A DNA stretch of 64,000 nt from assembly GCF_030316845.1 (NCBI RefSeq), contig NZ_JASZYS010000008.1:265048-329047 (forward strand), read 5' to 3'. Below the pieces are notes generated by a model. It saw only the letters and a list, made by a program, of their open reading frames with translations. It did not search any database and had not been told where the DNA came from. Every line of letters begins with the position of its first letter. Positions within the stretch are counted from its first letter, which is position 1. The position numbers and the translations under genes are program-made. The DNA is from Variovorax davisae. Lineage in GTDB: Bacteria; Pseudomonadota; Gammaproteobacteria; Burkholderiales; Burkholderiaceae_C. Shown piece by piece: positions 7,731-15,753 of the stretch.

Positions 7731-8933
7731 ATGAAAATCACGCAAGTCGATACGGTCCACGCGGCCGCCTATCCCAACATCCTGTGGGTGCAGGTCCACA
7801 CCGACACGGGCCTGGTGGGCCTGGGGGAGACCTTTCGGGGCGCCCAGGCCGTGCAGGCGCAGATCCATGAACTGGTCGCCCCTTACTTGCTGGGAAAGGA
7901 CCCGCTCGCCATCGAAGCCCACAGCCAGCACCTGCTGTACGGCTATGTCGGCTTCGCCAGCAGCGGCGCCGAGACGCGCGCCGCTTCGGCGGTCGACATC
8001 GCGCTGTGGGACCTGTTCGGCCAGGTCACGCAACAGCCGCTCTACCAGTTGCTCGGCGGCGCGGTGCGCGAGCGCGTCCCGGTCTACAACACCTGCGCGG
8101 GCTACACCTACAACAAGGCGCCGCAGCGCCGCTCGGTGACGCAGGCCAGCGCCGAGGTCGCGCCGGAAGGGCCCTACGAGGACCAGGTCGCGTTCGTCAA
8201 GCGCCCGGCGGCGCTGGCCGAAAGCCTGCTGTCCGAGGGCTACAAGGCAATGAAGATCTGGCCCTTCGATCCGTTCGCCCAGGCCAGCGGCGGCCAGTCG
8301 ATCTCGGCCCGGGACCTGGACACGGCACTCCAGCCCTTTCGCGAAATCCGGCGCGCCGTCGGCCACGAGATGGACATCATGGTGGAGCTCCATTCGATGT
8401 GGAACCTGCCGATGGCGGTGCGGATCGCGCAGGCGCTCGAGGAGTTCAAGCCCTATTGGATCGAGGACCCGGTCCAGATGTCCAACCTGGACACGATCGC
8501 CGAATTCCGTTCGCGCACCCGTGTTCCGGTCTGCGGCAGCGAGACGCTGGCCACCATCCAGCCATTCGTCCAGCTGCTCAAGAACAATGCGGTCGACTAT
8601 GTGATGCTGGACCTGGGCTGGGTCGGCGGCCTGTCCGAAGCCAGGAAGATCGCGGCCCTGGCGAAGGCCTTCCACAAGCCGGTCGCGCCGCATGACTGCA
8701 CCGGTCCGGTCGTGCTCGCGGCGTCGCTCCACCTGGCGATGAGCACGACCAACGTGGTGCTGCAGGAAGTGGTGCGCGCCTACCTCGGGGGCTGGTACCG
8801 CGAGCTGGTGACACAGTTGCCCGATGTCCGCGCCGGCCATGCGACGGTTCCGCCCGGCGCCGGCCTGGGCCTGGCGCTGTCGCCGGCGCTGCTGCAGCGG
8901 CCTGACGTCACCGTGCGCAGTTCGAAGCTGTGA
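7731..8933 (+). CDS. Enolase-superfamily sugar-acid dehydratase (mandelate racemase/muconate lactonizing family)
   Basis: The 400-residue protein has the N-terminal capping domain and a TIM barrel with metal ligands Glu219, Glu245 and Glu271 (VELHSMWN, WIEDPV, GSETLA). Lys172 and Lys175 in YKAMKIWPFD and the probable general base His321 in APHDCTGPV complete the site. Members with these residues usually dehydrate aldonic acids to 2-keto-3-deoxy acids. A GAGG lies before the ATG at 7731. The gene follows an ABC importer and precedes a mutarotase-like gene and a DapA-family lyase. This suggests that an imported sugar acid is dehydrated here and processed by the lyase. The exact substrate cannot be read from sequence. 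Confidence 0.88.
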   Translation: MKITQVDTVHAAAYPNILWVQVHTDTGLVGLGETFRGAQAVQAQIHELVAPYLLGKDPLAIEAHSQHLLYGYVGFASSGAETRAASAVDIALWDLFGQVTQQPLYQLLGGAVRERVPVYNTCAGYTYNKAPQRRSVTQASAEVAPEGPYEDQVAFVKRPAALAESLLSEGYKAMKIWPFDPFAQASGGQSISARDLDTALQPFREIRRAVGHEMDIMVELHSMWNLPMAVRIAQALEEFKPYWIEDPVQMSNLDTIAEFRSRTRVPVCGSETLATIQPFVQLLKNNAVDYVMLDLGWVGGLSEARKIAALAKAFHKPVAPHDCTGPVVLAASLHLAMSTTNVVLQEVVRAYLGGWYRELVTQLPDVRAGHATVPPGAGLGLALSPALLQRPDVTVRSSKL

Positions 8934-8943
8934 GCGGATCGCG

Positions 8944-9894
8944 ATGCACCTGAACGTGACGCCCGAGACCACGCTGCGCAGCGGGGCGCTGACGGCGACG
9001 CTGGCGCCGGCTGCCGGCGGACGCATCACCGGTCTTTGCGGCACGGCCGCGGGCGAGACCATCGACTGGCTGGTGCCGCTCGCCGACGCCGTGCGCGCCG
9101 CCGGGTTCGAATCCACGCAGTGGCCCAAGGCCGGCTGCTACCCCCTGGTGCCGTTCTCGAACCGCATCCGCGACGGCCGCCTGGCCGGCCCGCAGGGGAG
9201 GGTGCAGCTGCCGCTCCATCCGGGGGAACGGCATGCGCTGCACGGCGTCGGCCAGCAGCGGCCCTGGCGCCTCGAGCAGCACGCAGCGGACCGCGCCACC
9301 ATGACCTACGTCCATGTGCCGGGGGACCACGGCTGGCCATGGGCTTTCATCGCCGAGCAGGTGGTGGAACTCGACCCCGCAGGCCTCTCGCTGAACCTTC
9401 GGGTCCGCAACGAGGGGCGGGAGCCGATGCCCAGCGGTTGTGGCTTCCATCCCTATTTCCCGGCCCGCTTCGCGCACGCCCTGCAGTTCGATGCGCGCAC
9501 CGTCTGGCCGGCGGACGCCGAATTCCTCGCCAGCACGCCGGTGCCGACCGGTCCGGTGGACGACTACGCGTCGGCGCGCGCCTTGCCCGATGTCGAATGC
9601 ACGCGCTACTACGCCGCATGGAACGGACAAGCGCGGATGGCGGCGCCCGACGGTGCCGCGATCGAACTGCTGGCCAGCGCCGCGCTGCAGCACCTGGTGT
9701 TGCATCGGGCGGGTCCGGGCGCCTACTTCTGCGTCGAACCGGTCTCGCATGTCGCCGACGCCGCCAACCTGGCCGCGGCGCGCGCCGACACCGGCTGGCG
9801 GCTGCTCGCGCCCGGCGAGGCGATGGCCTGCAGCCTGCGCCTGAACGTCTCTTCAAGCCTTGTCCCCATGGACGCCACGAGATCGACCCCATGA
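8944..9894 (+). CDS. Aldose 1-epimerase (mutarotase)-family protein
   Basis: The 316-residue protein fits the galactose-mutarotase fold: conserved residues occur around CYPLVPFSNRIRDG (about 73-86), HALHGVGQQRPW (about 97-108) and CGFHPYF (about 166-172), and the C-terminal region has FCVEPVSH with the likely catalytic Glu. It interconverts sugar anomers in the cytosol. It is shorter and more divergent than the second mutarotase of this window at 61381. It begins 10 bp after the dehydratase stop, and its own stop overlaps the next gene's ATG as ATGA. The sugar is unknown. Confidence 0.8.
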   Translation: MHLNVTPETTLRSGALTATLAPAAGGRITGLCGTAAGETIDWLVPLADAVRAAGFESTQWPKAGCYPLVPFSNRIRDGRLAGPQGRVQLPLHPGERHALHGVGQQRPWRLEQHAADRATMTYVHVPGDHGWPWAFIAEQVVELDPAGLSLNLRVRNEGREPMPSGCGFHPYFPARFAHALQFDARTVWPADAEFLASTPVPTGPVDDYASARALPDVECTRYYAAWNGQARMAAPDGAAIELLASAALQHLVLHRAGPGAYFCVEPVSHVADAANLAAARADTGWRLLAPGEAMACSLRLNVSSSLVPMDATRSTP

Positions 9895-10796
9895 CTGAAT
9901 CGACTGCTTCCCTCCGAACCGCGCTGGACGGCATCTCCGGCATCCTGGTGACGCCCTTCGACGCTTCCGACCACATCGCGCCGGATCGCCTGGCGCCCGT
10001 GGTCGACCGTGCCATCGAGGCCGGCGTCCATGTGCTGGTCGCCAACGGCAACACCAGCGAGTTCTTCGGCCTGACCATGGCGGAGGCCGAGCGCATGGTG
10101 CATGCCGCGGCGGAACATGTCCGAGGCCGCGTGCCCTTGCTGGGCGGCGTGGGGCGCAGCGTGCACGACGCCTGCGCCCTGGCGCGCGCCTCGCGCCGGG
10201 CAGGTGCCGCTGCCCTGATGGTGCATCAGCTGACCGATCCTTTCGTCGCGCCCAGCGGGGTGGTCACCTATGTGCGCCGAATTGCCGATGCGGCGGACGG
10301 CCTGCCCGTGGTGCTCTATCTGCGCGACGACGCGATCGGCCTGCCGGTGATCGAAGCCCTGTGCCGCATTCCGCAGGTGATCGGCGTGAAATGGGCGTCG
10401 CCCACGCCCTTGCGCCTGGTCCAGGCGATGGCGCAGGTGGCCGACCGCGGCCTGGCCTGGGTGTGCGGCCTGGCCGAGCCCTGGGCCCCGCCGATGTATG
10501 CAGTGGGCGCCCGCGGCTTCACCTCGGGGCTGATCAACGTGCGGCCCGACCTGTCGGTGCGCATTCACGCCGCGCTGGCGAAGGGGGACTACACGCTGGC
10601 GACGGAATTGATCGGCGGCATCGCGACCTTCGAAGAATTGCGCACGCACGAGCGCAACGGTTCGAACGTGAGCGTGGTGAAAGCGGCGCTGCAATACGCC
10701 GGGCGGGACTGCGGCGCGGCCCGGCCGCCCAGCACCTGGCCGCTGCCGGAAGCGGACCTGGCGCAGCTCCGGCGGCTGGTCGACGGCTGGAAGTAG
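9891..10796 (+). CDS. Dihydrodipicolinate synthase (DapA)-family lyase/aldolase
   Basis: The 301-residue class I aldolase-fold protein has the Schiff-base Lys167 in VIGVKWASP and Tyr143 in VLYLRDD, at the positions of the DapA catalytic Lys and Tyr. Related enzymes cleave or dehydrate 2-keto-3-deoxy sugar acids. It probably acts on the product of the enolase-superfamily dehydratase two genes upstream. It is translationally coupled to the mutarotase. It is not the biosynthetic dapA, judging by its neighbours and by the loss of the DapA YNVP motif. Confidence 0.85.
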   Translation: MTESTASLRTALDGISGILVTPFDASDHIAPDRLAPVVDRAIEAGVHVLVANGNTSEFFGLTMAEAERMVHAAAEHVRGRVPLLGGVGRSVHDACALARASRRAGAAALMVHQLTDPFVAPSGVVTYVRRIADAADGLPVVLYLRDDAIGLPVIEALCRIPQVIGVKWASPTPLRLVQAMAQVADRGLAWVCGLAEPWAPPMYAVGARGFTSGLINVRPDLSVRIHAALAKGDYTLATELIGGIATFEELRTHERNGSNVSVVKAALQYAGRDCGAARPPSTWPLPEADLAQLRRLVDGWK

Positions 10797-10798
10797 CC

Positions 10799-11764
10799 AT
10801 GGGACGCCAATGGTTCGCCGCCGTCCTGTTCGGCCTCGTCGCCGCCGCGAGCTGGGCGGTCGCCGCACAGCCCTATCCAGCCCACCCGGTGAAACTGGTC
10901 ATCCCGGTTCCGCCCGGTGGCAGCGCGGACGTGGTCGGGCGCCTGCTGGCCAACGCGGTGGCGGCGGAGCTGGGCCAGCCGGTCATCGTCGACAACCGCG
11001 CCGGCGCCGCCGGCAGCGTGGGAACGGCGTCGGCGCTGAAGGCGCCGGCCGACGGCTACACGCTGGTCCAGTGCAGCATCGGCAGCTGCGCCATCAATCC
11101 GAGCCTGTACAAGAACGTCGGCTACGACCTGCAGAAGGACATGGCGCCGGTGATCCTGCTGGGCTCGTCGATCAATGTGCTCACGGTCAACAACGATGCG
11201 GGCATCCTCAGCGTGAAGGACCTGATCGACCAGGCCAGGCGCAAGCCCCTGGCCTACGCGTCTTCGGGCGTGGGCGCGTCCAACCACCTCGCCGCCGAGT
11301 TGCTCAAGAAGATGGCGGGCATCGAGATGACGCATGTGCCGTACAAGGGATCGGGGCCGGCCATCACCGACCTCATCGGCGGCCAGGTCCCGGTGTTCTT
11401 CGACAACGAGCCTTCCATCCTGCCCTTCATCAAGCAGGGCAAGGTGCGCGCGCTGGCGGTGACGGGCAAGACACGCTCGGCCAACCTGCCGGACGTCCCG
11501 ACGATGGAAGAACTGGGCTTTGCCGGCTTCGTCATCGAGCCGTGGTACGCCTTCGCGGCCCCGGCGGGCACGCCCGAGCCGGCGATCCGGCGGCTCAATA
11601 CCGCCTTCGACAACGCGCTGCATCAACCGGCGGTGCGCGACAGGCTGGTCGCGATGGGCATCACCCCGGCGGGCGGCCCGCCCGAGGTGCTCGGCCGCCT
11701 GATCCGCAGCGAATACACGCGCTGGGCGGAGTTGATCCGCGCGCAGGGCATCAAGGGAGACTGA
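10799..11764 (+). CDS. Bug-family periplasmic receptor (tripartite tricarboxylate receptor-like)
   Basis: The 321-residue protein has a signal peptide (residues 1-23, ending AVAAQ) and the Bug hallmark YPAHPVKLVIPVPPGGSADV, followed by VIVDNRAGAAGSVG and HVPYKGSGPA. Bug proteins bind carboxylic or amino acids with two ordered waters and are mostly orphans without TctA/TctB, as here. The start lies 2 bp after the lyase stop, so it belongs to the sugar-acid operon. Its presence beside a complete ABC importer suggests a second solute or a sensing role. Its 3' end overlaps the convergent hydrolase-cyclase gene by 14 bp. Confidence 0.92.
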   Translation: MGRQWFAAVLFGLVAAASWAVAAQPYPAHPVKLVIPVPPGGSADVVGRLLANAVAAELGQPVIVDNRAGAAGSVGTASALKAPADGYTLVQCSIGSCAINPSLYKNVGYDLQKDMAPVILLGSSINVLTVNNDAGILSVKDLIDQARRKPLAYASSGVGASNHLAAELLKKMAGIEMTHVPYKGSGPAITDLIGGQVPVFFDNEPSILPFIKQGKVRALAVTGKTRSANLPDVPTMEELGFAGFVIEPWYAFAAPAGTPEPAIRRLNTAFDNALHQPAVRDRLVAMGITPAGGPPEVLGRLIRSEYTRWAELIRAQGIKGD

Positions 11765-13109
11765 GGGACGCCGCAGCGCTGCCCTGTTGTTCGACGGCAA
11801 ACAACCGCCACTCGCCGGGAATCCCCTTCAGGCGCTGCATTCCCCGGTCCTGAAACGCCAGTCCGGAGCCGGCCACCAGGTCCCTGACGGTGCTCGACAC
11901 CAGCACTTCACCGGTCTGCGCATGGGTCGCCACGCGCGCGCCGGTATGCACGGCGATGCCCGCCACCTTGCCGCCCATCACTTCGCATTCCCCGGTGTGC
12001 AGCCCGGCACGGATCTCGAGCCCCAGCGCGCGCACCTCGCGCGAGATGGCGCAGGCGCAGCGCACCGCGCGCGCCGGCCCGTCGAAGGTGGCGAGGAAGC
12101 CGTCGCCCGCGGTGTCGATCTCGCGGCCCCGAAAGTGCTCCAGCTCGCGCCGAACCAATGCGTGGTGACTCTCGAGCAGGTCGTGCCAGCTGCGATCGCC
12201 GAGGACGGCGGCGCGTTCGGTCGCCTTCACGATGTCGGTGAACATGACGGTGACCAGCAGCCGGTCGGGTTCGGCGCCGAGTCGAGTCCCGGTGAGGAAC
12301 TCCTCGATCTCGTCGAGGATGACGTCGCTGTCGCAGCCCCACGGCACGTGGTCGATGCCGTTCAACTCGACCAGCTTCGCGCCCGCGATGCGCTCGTGCA
12401 TGTACTGGCTGGCGCCGAAATCGATGACGCGATCGTTTCGGCTGTGCAAGAGCAGCGTGGGCACGCGCACGGCGGACAGCACATGGCGGATGTCGATCTC
12501 CATGTTCATGCGCAACAGCGTGGCCGCGGCCGCCGGGCTCGCACTGGAGCGCAGCCAGCGCCCCCACCATTGACGGCATCGCTCGTCGCGGACCTGGCTC
12601 GGCCAGCGTGCCTCCATGCCGACGTCGCCGCCCCAGGCACGTTCCACCTCGTCGGCAAAGGCGAGCGACTGCTCCCTCGTCGGGCCCCAGGGGTAGTCGG
12701 GCGCCCTGGTGCGCCTCGCGAAAGCGCCGCCCATGATGAGCGCCGTCGCGCGCGCCGGGTAGGTGGCGGCGAACAGCGCGCACATCGCGCCGCCCTCCGA
12801 GTAGCCGAACAGCGCCGCGCGCTCAGAGCCGACGGCGTCCATCACGGCGCGCACGTCGTCCATGCGAACCTCGAGGCTGGGCATGTTGTTGACGCGGTCC
12901 GACAGGCCCGTCCCCCGCTTGTCGAACAGGATCAGCCGGGAGAACGAGGCCAGCCGCGCGAACATCCGCGCCAGCACCGGCTCTTCCCAGAAGACATCGA
13001 GGTTCGAGACCCACCCCGGCACCAGCACCAGGTCGCGTGGACCGTTGCCGACCGTCTGGTAGGCGATGTTGACGCCACCGCTCTTCGCGTATTGGGTCGT
13101 GGGCAGCAT
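11751..13109 (-). CDS. Alpha/beta-hydrolase fused to a class III adenylate/guanylate cyclase domain
   Basis: The 452-residue protein has an N-terminal alpha/beta-hydrolase (about 10-275) with nucleophile Ser104 in GYSEGG, Asp226 and His254. A C-terminal class III cyclase domain (about 284-440) has metal-binding Asp292 (FTDIVKATE) and Asp336 (DTAGDGF). The arrangement matches Mycobacterium tuberculosis Rv1900c. The transition-state Asn expected four residues before the catalytic Arg392 is His388 (VHTGARV), so activity may be weak or different. No transmembrane segment is evident, so it is probably cytosolic. It may couple an ester or lactone ligand to cyclic nucleotide output; this is inferred. 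A strong hairpin lies just upstream and no Shine-Dalgarno is visible. Confidence 0.9.
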   Translation of the reverse strand: MLPTTQYAKSGGVNIAYQTVGNGPRDLVLVPGWVSNLDVFWEEPVLARMFARLASFSRLILFDKRGTGLSDRVNNMPSLEVRMDDVRAVMDAVGSERAALFGYSEGGAMCALFAATYPARATALIMGGAFARRTRAPDYPWGPTREQSLAFADEVERAWGGDVGMEARWPSQVRDERCRQWWGRWLRSSASPAAAATLLRMNMEIDIRHVLSAVRVPTLLLHSRNDRVIDFGASQYMHERIAGAKLVELNGIDHVPWGCDSDVILDEIEEFLTGTRLGAEPDRLLVTVMFTDIVKATERAAVLGDRSWHDLLESHHALVRRELEHFRGREIDTAGDGFLATFDGPARAVRCACAISREVRALGLEIRAGLHTGECEVMGGKVAGIAVHTGARVATHAQTGEVLVSSTVRDLVAGSGLAFQDRGMQRLKGIPGEWRLFAVEQQGSAAASLSLP

Positions 13110-13122
13110 GGAGGTTGCGCTG

Positions 13123-13146
13123 AAAGCGCCGATCTTCCGGCGCTTT
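13123..13146 (-). terminator. 9-bp-stem hairpin between the Bug gene and the hydrolase-cyclase gene
   Basis: AAAGCGCCG-ATCTTC-CGGCGCTTT pairs perfectly over 9 bp. Read on the minus strand it ends in TTT and lies 67-90 bp after the Bug-receptor stop and 14 bp before the hydrolase-cyclase ATG. It could end the upstream operon or mask initiation of the cyclase gene. Confidence 0.5.
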
Positions 13147-13196
13147 GAAGCTTGCCATAAATCGAAGCGTCGCGCGACCCTGCACGACGGCCGGGG

Positions 13197-13212
13197 CGGC
13201 CTGCGAAGGCCG
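13197..13212 (-). terminator. GNRA/UUCG-type hairpin directly after the Bug-receptor stop
   Basis: CGGCCT-GCGA-AGGCCG forms a 6-bp stem immediately after the TAA of the Bug gene on the minus strand. It has no U-tract, so termination or 3'-end protection is only a suggestion. Confidence 0.35.
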
Positions 13213-14175
13213 TTAGTCGACCTTGACGTTCGCCTCCCTGATCCGCTCGAGCTGGACCCGGCCGCTGGCCGTGGCCCAGCGGTGGAAGTCGGCCGGCGAG
13301 GCCGAGGGCGCGGCTTCGTTGCCGGTGCCCAGCAGCTTCTCCTGCACCTGGGGATCGGCCAGCGCCCGGGTGGCGGCGGCGAACAGCTTCTCGCTCACGT
13401 CCCGGGGCAGGTTGGCCGGCCCGAACAGGCCGAACCAGAACGTGAAGTCGAAGCCGGGCAGGCCCTGCGACGCCAGGGTCGGCATGCCGGGCGCCACCGC
13501 AGAGGGCTGGGCGGTGGTCACGCCGAGCATCTTCACCACCTCCTGCTTGCCCAGCGGCAGCACCGAGGCGGCCGTGCCGAAGGACAGGTCGACGTCGCCC
13601 GCCGCGACCGCCTGCAAGGCCGGCGCGCCGCCCTTGAACGGGATGTGGGCCATGGGCGCGCCGATCGCCCTTTCGAAGGACGTGGCCGCCAGGTGCGGCG
13701 AGCCGCCGATGCCGGAGGACGAATAGTTGAGCTTGCCGGGGTTGGCCCTGACCTTGGCGACCAGTTCGCCGAGGCTGTTGACGCCCAGCTTCGGGTTGAC
13801 CGCCAGCACCAGCGGCGAGATGGTCAGCAGCGTGATCGGCGTGAAGTCGGCCGCCGTGTACTTCACCTTGTAGAGATGCTGGTCGATGCCGTAGAGCGTG
13901 CCGGTCGCCAGCCCCAGCGTGTAGCCGTCGGCCGGCGCGCGCCACAGCAGCGTCGAGGCGAGCGTGCTGCCGGCGCCGGGCTTGTTGTCGACCAGGATCG
14001 GCTGCCCGAGTTCCTTGCCCATGGCGTCGGCCACGATGCGCGCGATGAAATCGGCCGCGCCGGCCGGCGAGTAGCCGATGACGAGGCGGATCGGCTTGCT
14101 CGGATAGGTCTGGGCCTGCGCGCCGGCCATGCAGGCGAGGGCCGCCAGCGCGGCGAGAAGGATCTTGGTCGTCAT
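13213..14175 (-). CDS. Bug-family periplasmic receptor (tripartite tricarboxylate receptor-like)
   Basis: The 320-residue protein has a clean signal peptide (MTTKILLAALAALACMAGAQ) and the family signature YPSKPIRLVIGYSPAGAADF. It also has ILVDNKPGAGSTLA and HIPFKGGAPAL, the ligand-binding loops. The start at 14175 is set by GGAGACAAG just upstream; the longer open frame to 14235 lacks a ribosome site and would bury the signal peptide. It is the last gene of a minus-strand operon with two crotonases and a CoA-transferase, so it probably binds a carboxylic acid that those enzymes degrade. No TctA/TctB genes are nearby. Confidence 0.92.
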   Translation of the reverse strand: MTTKILLAALAALACMAGAQAQTYPSKPIRLVIGYSPAGAADFIARIVADAMGKELGQPILVDNKPGAGSTLASTLLWRAPADGYTLGLATGTLYGIDQHLYKVKYTAADFTPITLLTISPLVLAVNPKLGVNSLGELVAKVRANPGKLNYSSSGIGGSPHLAATSFERAIGAPMAHIPFKGGAPALQAVAAGDVDLSFGTAASVLPLGKQEVVKMLGVTTAQPSAVAPGMPTLASQGLPGFDFTFWFGLFGPANLPRDVSEKLFAAATRALADPQVQEKLLGTGNEAAPSASPADFHRWATASGRVQLERIREANVKVD

Positions 14176-14195
14176 CTTGTCTCCTGGTGCGGGCC

Positions 14196-14942
14196 CTATC
14201 GGCCCGTGAATCGCGGCGCGCGCTTCTCGGACCACGCGGCCTGGCCTTCGCGCAGGTCGTCGGAGTCGATCGCGCGCCGCATGTCGTCCTGCAGTTCGGC
14301 CACGTTCAGCACGCCGCGGCCGATGCGGTTGAGGTGGCGCTTCATGCCCAGCAGGGCGATCGGCGCCATGCCGGCACAGGTGGCCGCGAGACGCGCCGCG
14401 GCCGCCTCCAGCTCGCCGGCCTGCACCAGTTGCGTGAGGAAGCCGATGGCCTTCATTTCCTCGGCGCCGATCTTCTCGGCGGTCAGGAACAGCCGCTTCG
14501 CGTTGTCCAGGCCCAGCCGGCTCACGTACCTTTCGAGTCCGCGCTGGTAGAAGTGCAGGCCCAGCCGCGCGGCCGGCATGAACATGTCGGCGCCGGGCAC
14601 GCCGAGCCGGAAGTCGCAGGCCAGCGCGAAGTCGGTGGCGCCGCCGTACACACCGCCGTGGACCAGCGCGATGGTCACCGGCCGGGCGTCTTCGAGGGCA
14701 TCGACCACCTCCTCGAAGTTCACCGAGCGTGCCGCGCCGATGCGCGAGATGTCGTAGCCGCTGCAGAAGTACTTGCCTTCGCCGCGAAGCTGCAGCACCA
14801 GCACCTCGGGCGTGGCGTTGAGCGTGGCGATGTGCGCGGCCAGGGTCGCGAGGTCCTCCGGGCTCAGGCGGTTGGCCTGTTCGGGGCGGCGCAGCGTGAT
14901 GGTAGCGACGGCGCCGCTCACTGAAAGTTCGGGGGTGCTCAT
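14196..14942 (-). CDS. Crotonase (enoyl-CoA hydratase/isomerase)-superfamily protein 1
   Basis: The 248-residue protein has the crotonase fold, with oxyanion-hole segments FCSGYDISR (about 59-67) and GGVYGGATDFALACD (about 95-109). The two Glu residues that catalyse hydration in classical enoyl-CoA hydratase are not at their positions: GGATDFA has Asp/Thr and MPAARLGL has Ala. A simple hydratase reaction is therefore doubtful. ATG at 14942 follows the previous stop by one base (TGACATG). An ATG at 14954 is an alternative that would overlap the upstream gene. It is in an operon with a second atypical crotonase. Confidence 0.85.
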   Translation of the reverse strand: MSTPELSVSGAVATITLRRPEQANRLSPEDLATLAAHIATLNATPEVLVLQLRGEGKYFCSGYDISRIGAARSVNFEEVVDALEDARPVTIALVHGGVYGGATDFALACDFRLGVPGADMFMPAARLGLHFYQRGLERYVSRLGLDNAKRLFLTAEKIGAEEMKAIGFLTQLVQAGELEAAAARLAATCAGMAPIALLGMKRHLNRIGRGVLNVAELQDDMRRAIDSDDLREGQAAWSEKRAPRFTGR

Positions 14943-14943
14943 G

Positions 14944-15753
14944 TCAGCGTCCATGGAATTGGGGCTTGCGCTTCTCGAGGAAGGCGCGGCGGCCTTCCTT
15001 GTAGTCTTCGCTGTCGAAGCAGCGGTCGACCGCCGCGGCCACCTCGCGCGCGTCCGCGGCCGCCGAGTATTGCTCGAAGAGGCGCACCGCGGACTTGGCG
15101 GCGAGCACGGTCAACGGGGCGTTGGCCGCCACGGACGCGGCGTAGGCGCGCACCCGTTCTTCCAGGTCCGCGGCATCGACCGTGAAGTTGACCAGGCCGA
15201 TGCGCAGCGCCTCGTCGGCGGCGAGGAAGCGGGCGCTGAAGAGCATGTCCTTGGCCGCCGACGGGCCCACCACGCGCGCGAGCGCCGCGAGGCCGTCGTA
15301 GTCGTAGCCCAGGCCGAGTTTGGCGGCCGGGATGCCGAAGCTGGCGTTCGTGCTCGCGAAGCGCAGGTCCGCGCCCAGGGCCAGCGCCAGTCCGCCGCCG
15401 ATGCAGAAGCCTTCGATCATCGCGATCAGCGGCTTGCCGAGCCGCGAGAGGCCGGCATGGGCGCGCGCCGCGATCTCGCCATAGCTCTTCTTCTGCTCGG
15501 CGTTGGCGCGGTGCTGCTCGAACTCGGAGATGTCGGCGCCGGCCGCGAAGGACTTGCCGCCCGCCCCGCGCATCACCACCACGCGCACCTCGGCGTCCTG
15601 CTGGAAGGCCTCGGCGGCATCGCCCAGGCCCTGCCACATCTCGAGCGACATCGCATTGCGTCGCTCGGGGTTGTTGAAGGTGATCCAGCCCACGCCGTCC
15701 TCTACCGCAGCGATGATCCTGGCCGTCGCCAGGGGCAGCGACCGGGCGCTCAC
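14944..15753 (-). CDS. Crotonase (enoyl-CoA hydratase/isomerase)-superfamily protein 2
   Basis: The 269-residue protein starts with GTG, whose bases overlap the CoA-transferase stop as GTGA; AAGGAG lies about 8 bp upstream. CoA-binding and oxyanion segments are present (FAAGADISEF about 69-78; EGFCIGGGLALAL about 114-126). The classical catalytic Glu pair is absent: Ala replaces Glu in GGGLALAL and again in GIPAAKLGLGYD (about residue 143). It may act as a lyase, isomerase or hydrolase on an unusual acyl-CoA. Coupling to the CaiB gene indicates that it works on the CoA ester made by that transferase. Confidence 0.85.
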   Translation of the reverse strand: MSARSLPLATARIIAAVEDGVGWITFNNPERRNAMSLEMWQGLGDAAEAFQQDAEVRVVVMRGAGGKSFAAGADISEFEQHRANAEQKKSYGEIAARAHAGLSRLGKPLIAMIEGFCIGGGLALALGADLRFASTNASFGIPAAKLGLGYDYDGLAALARVVGPSAAKDMLFSARFLAADEALRIGLVNFTVDAADLEERVRAYAASVAANAPLTVLAAKSAVRLFEQYSAAADAREVAAAVDRCFDSEDYKEGRRAFLEKRKPQFHGR

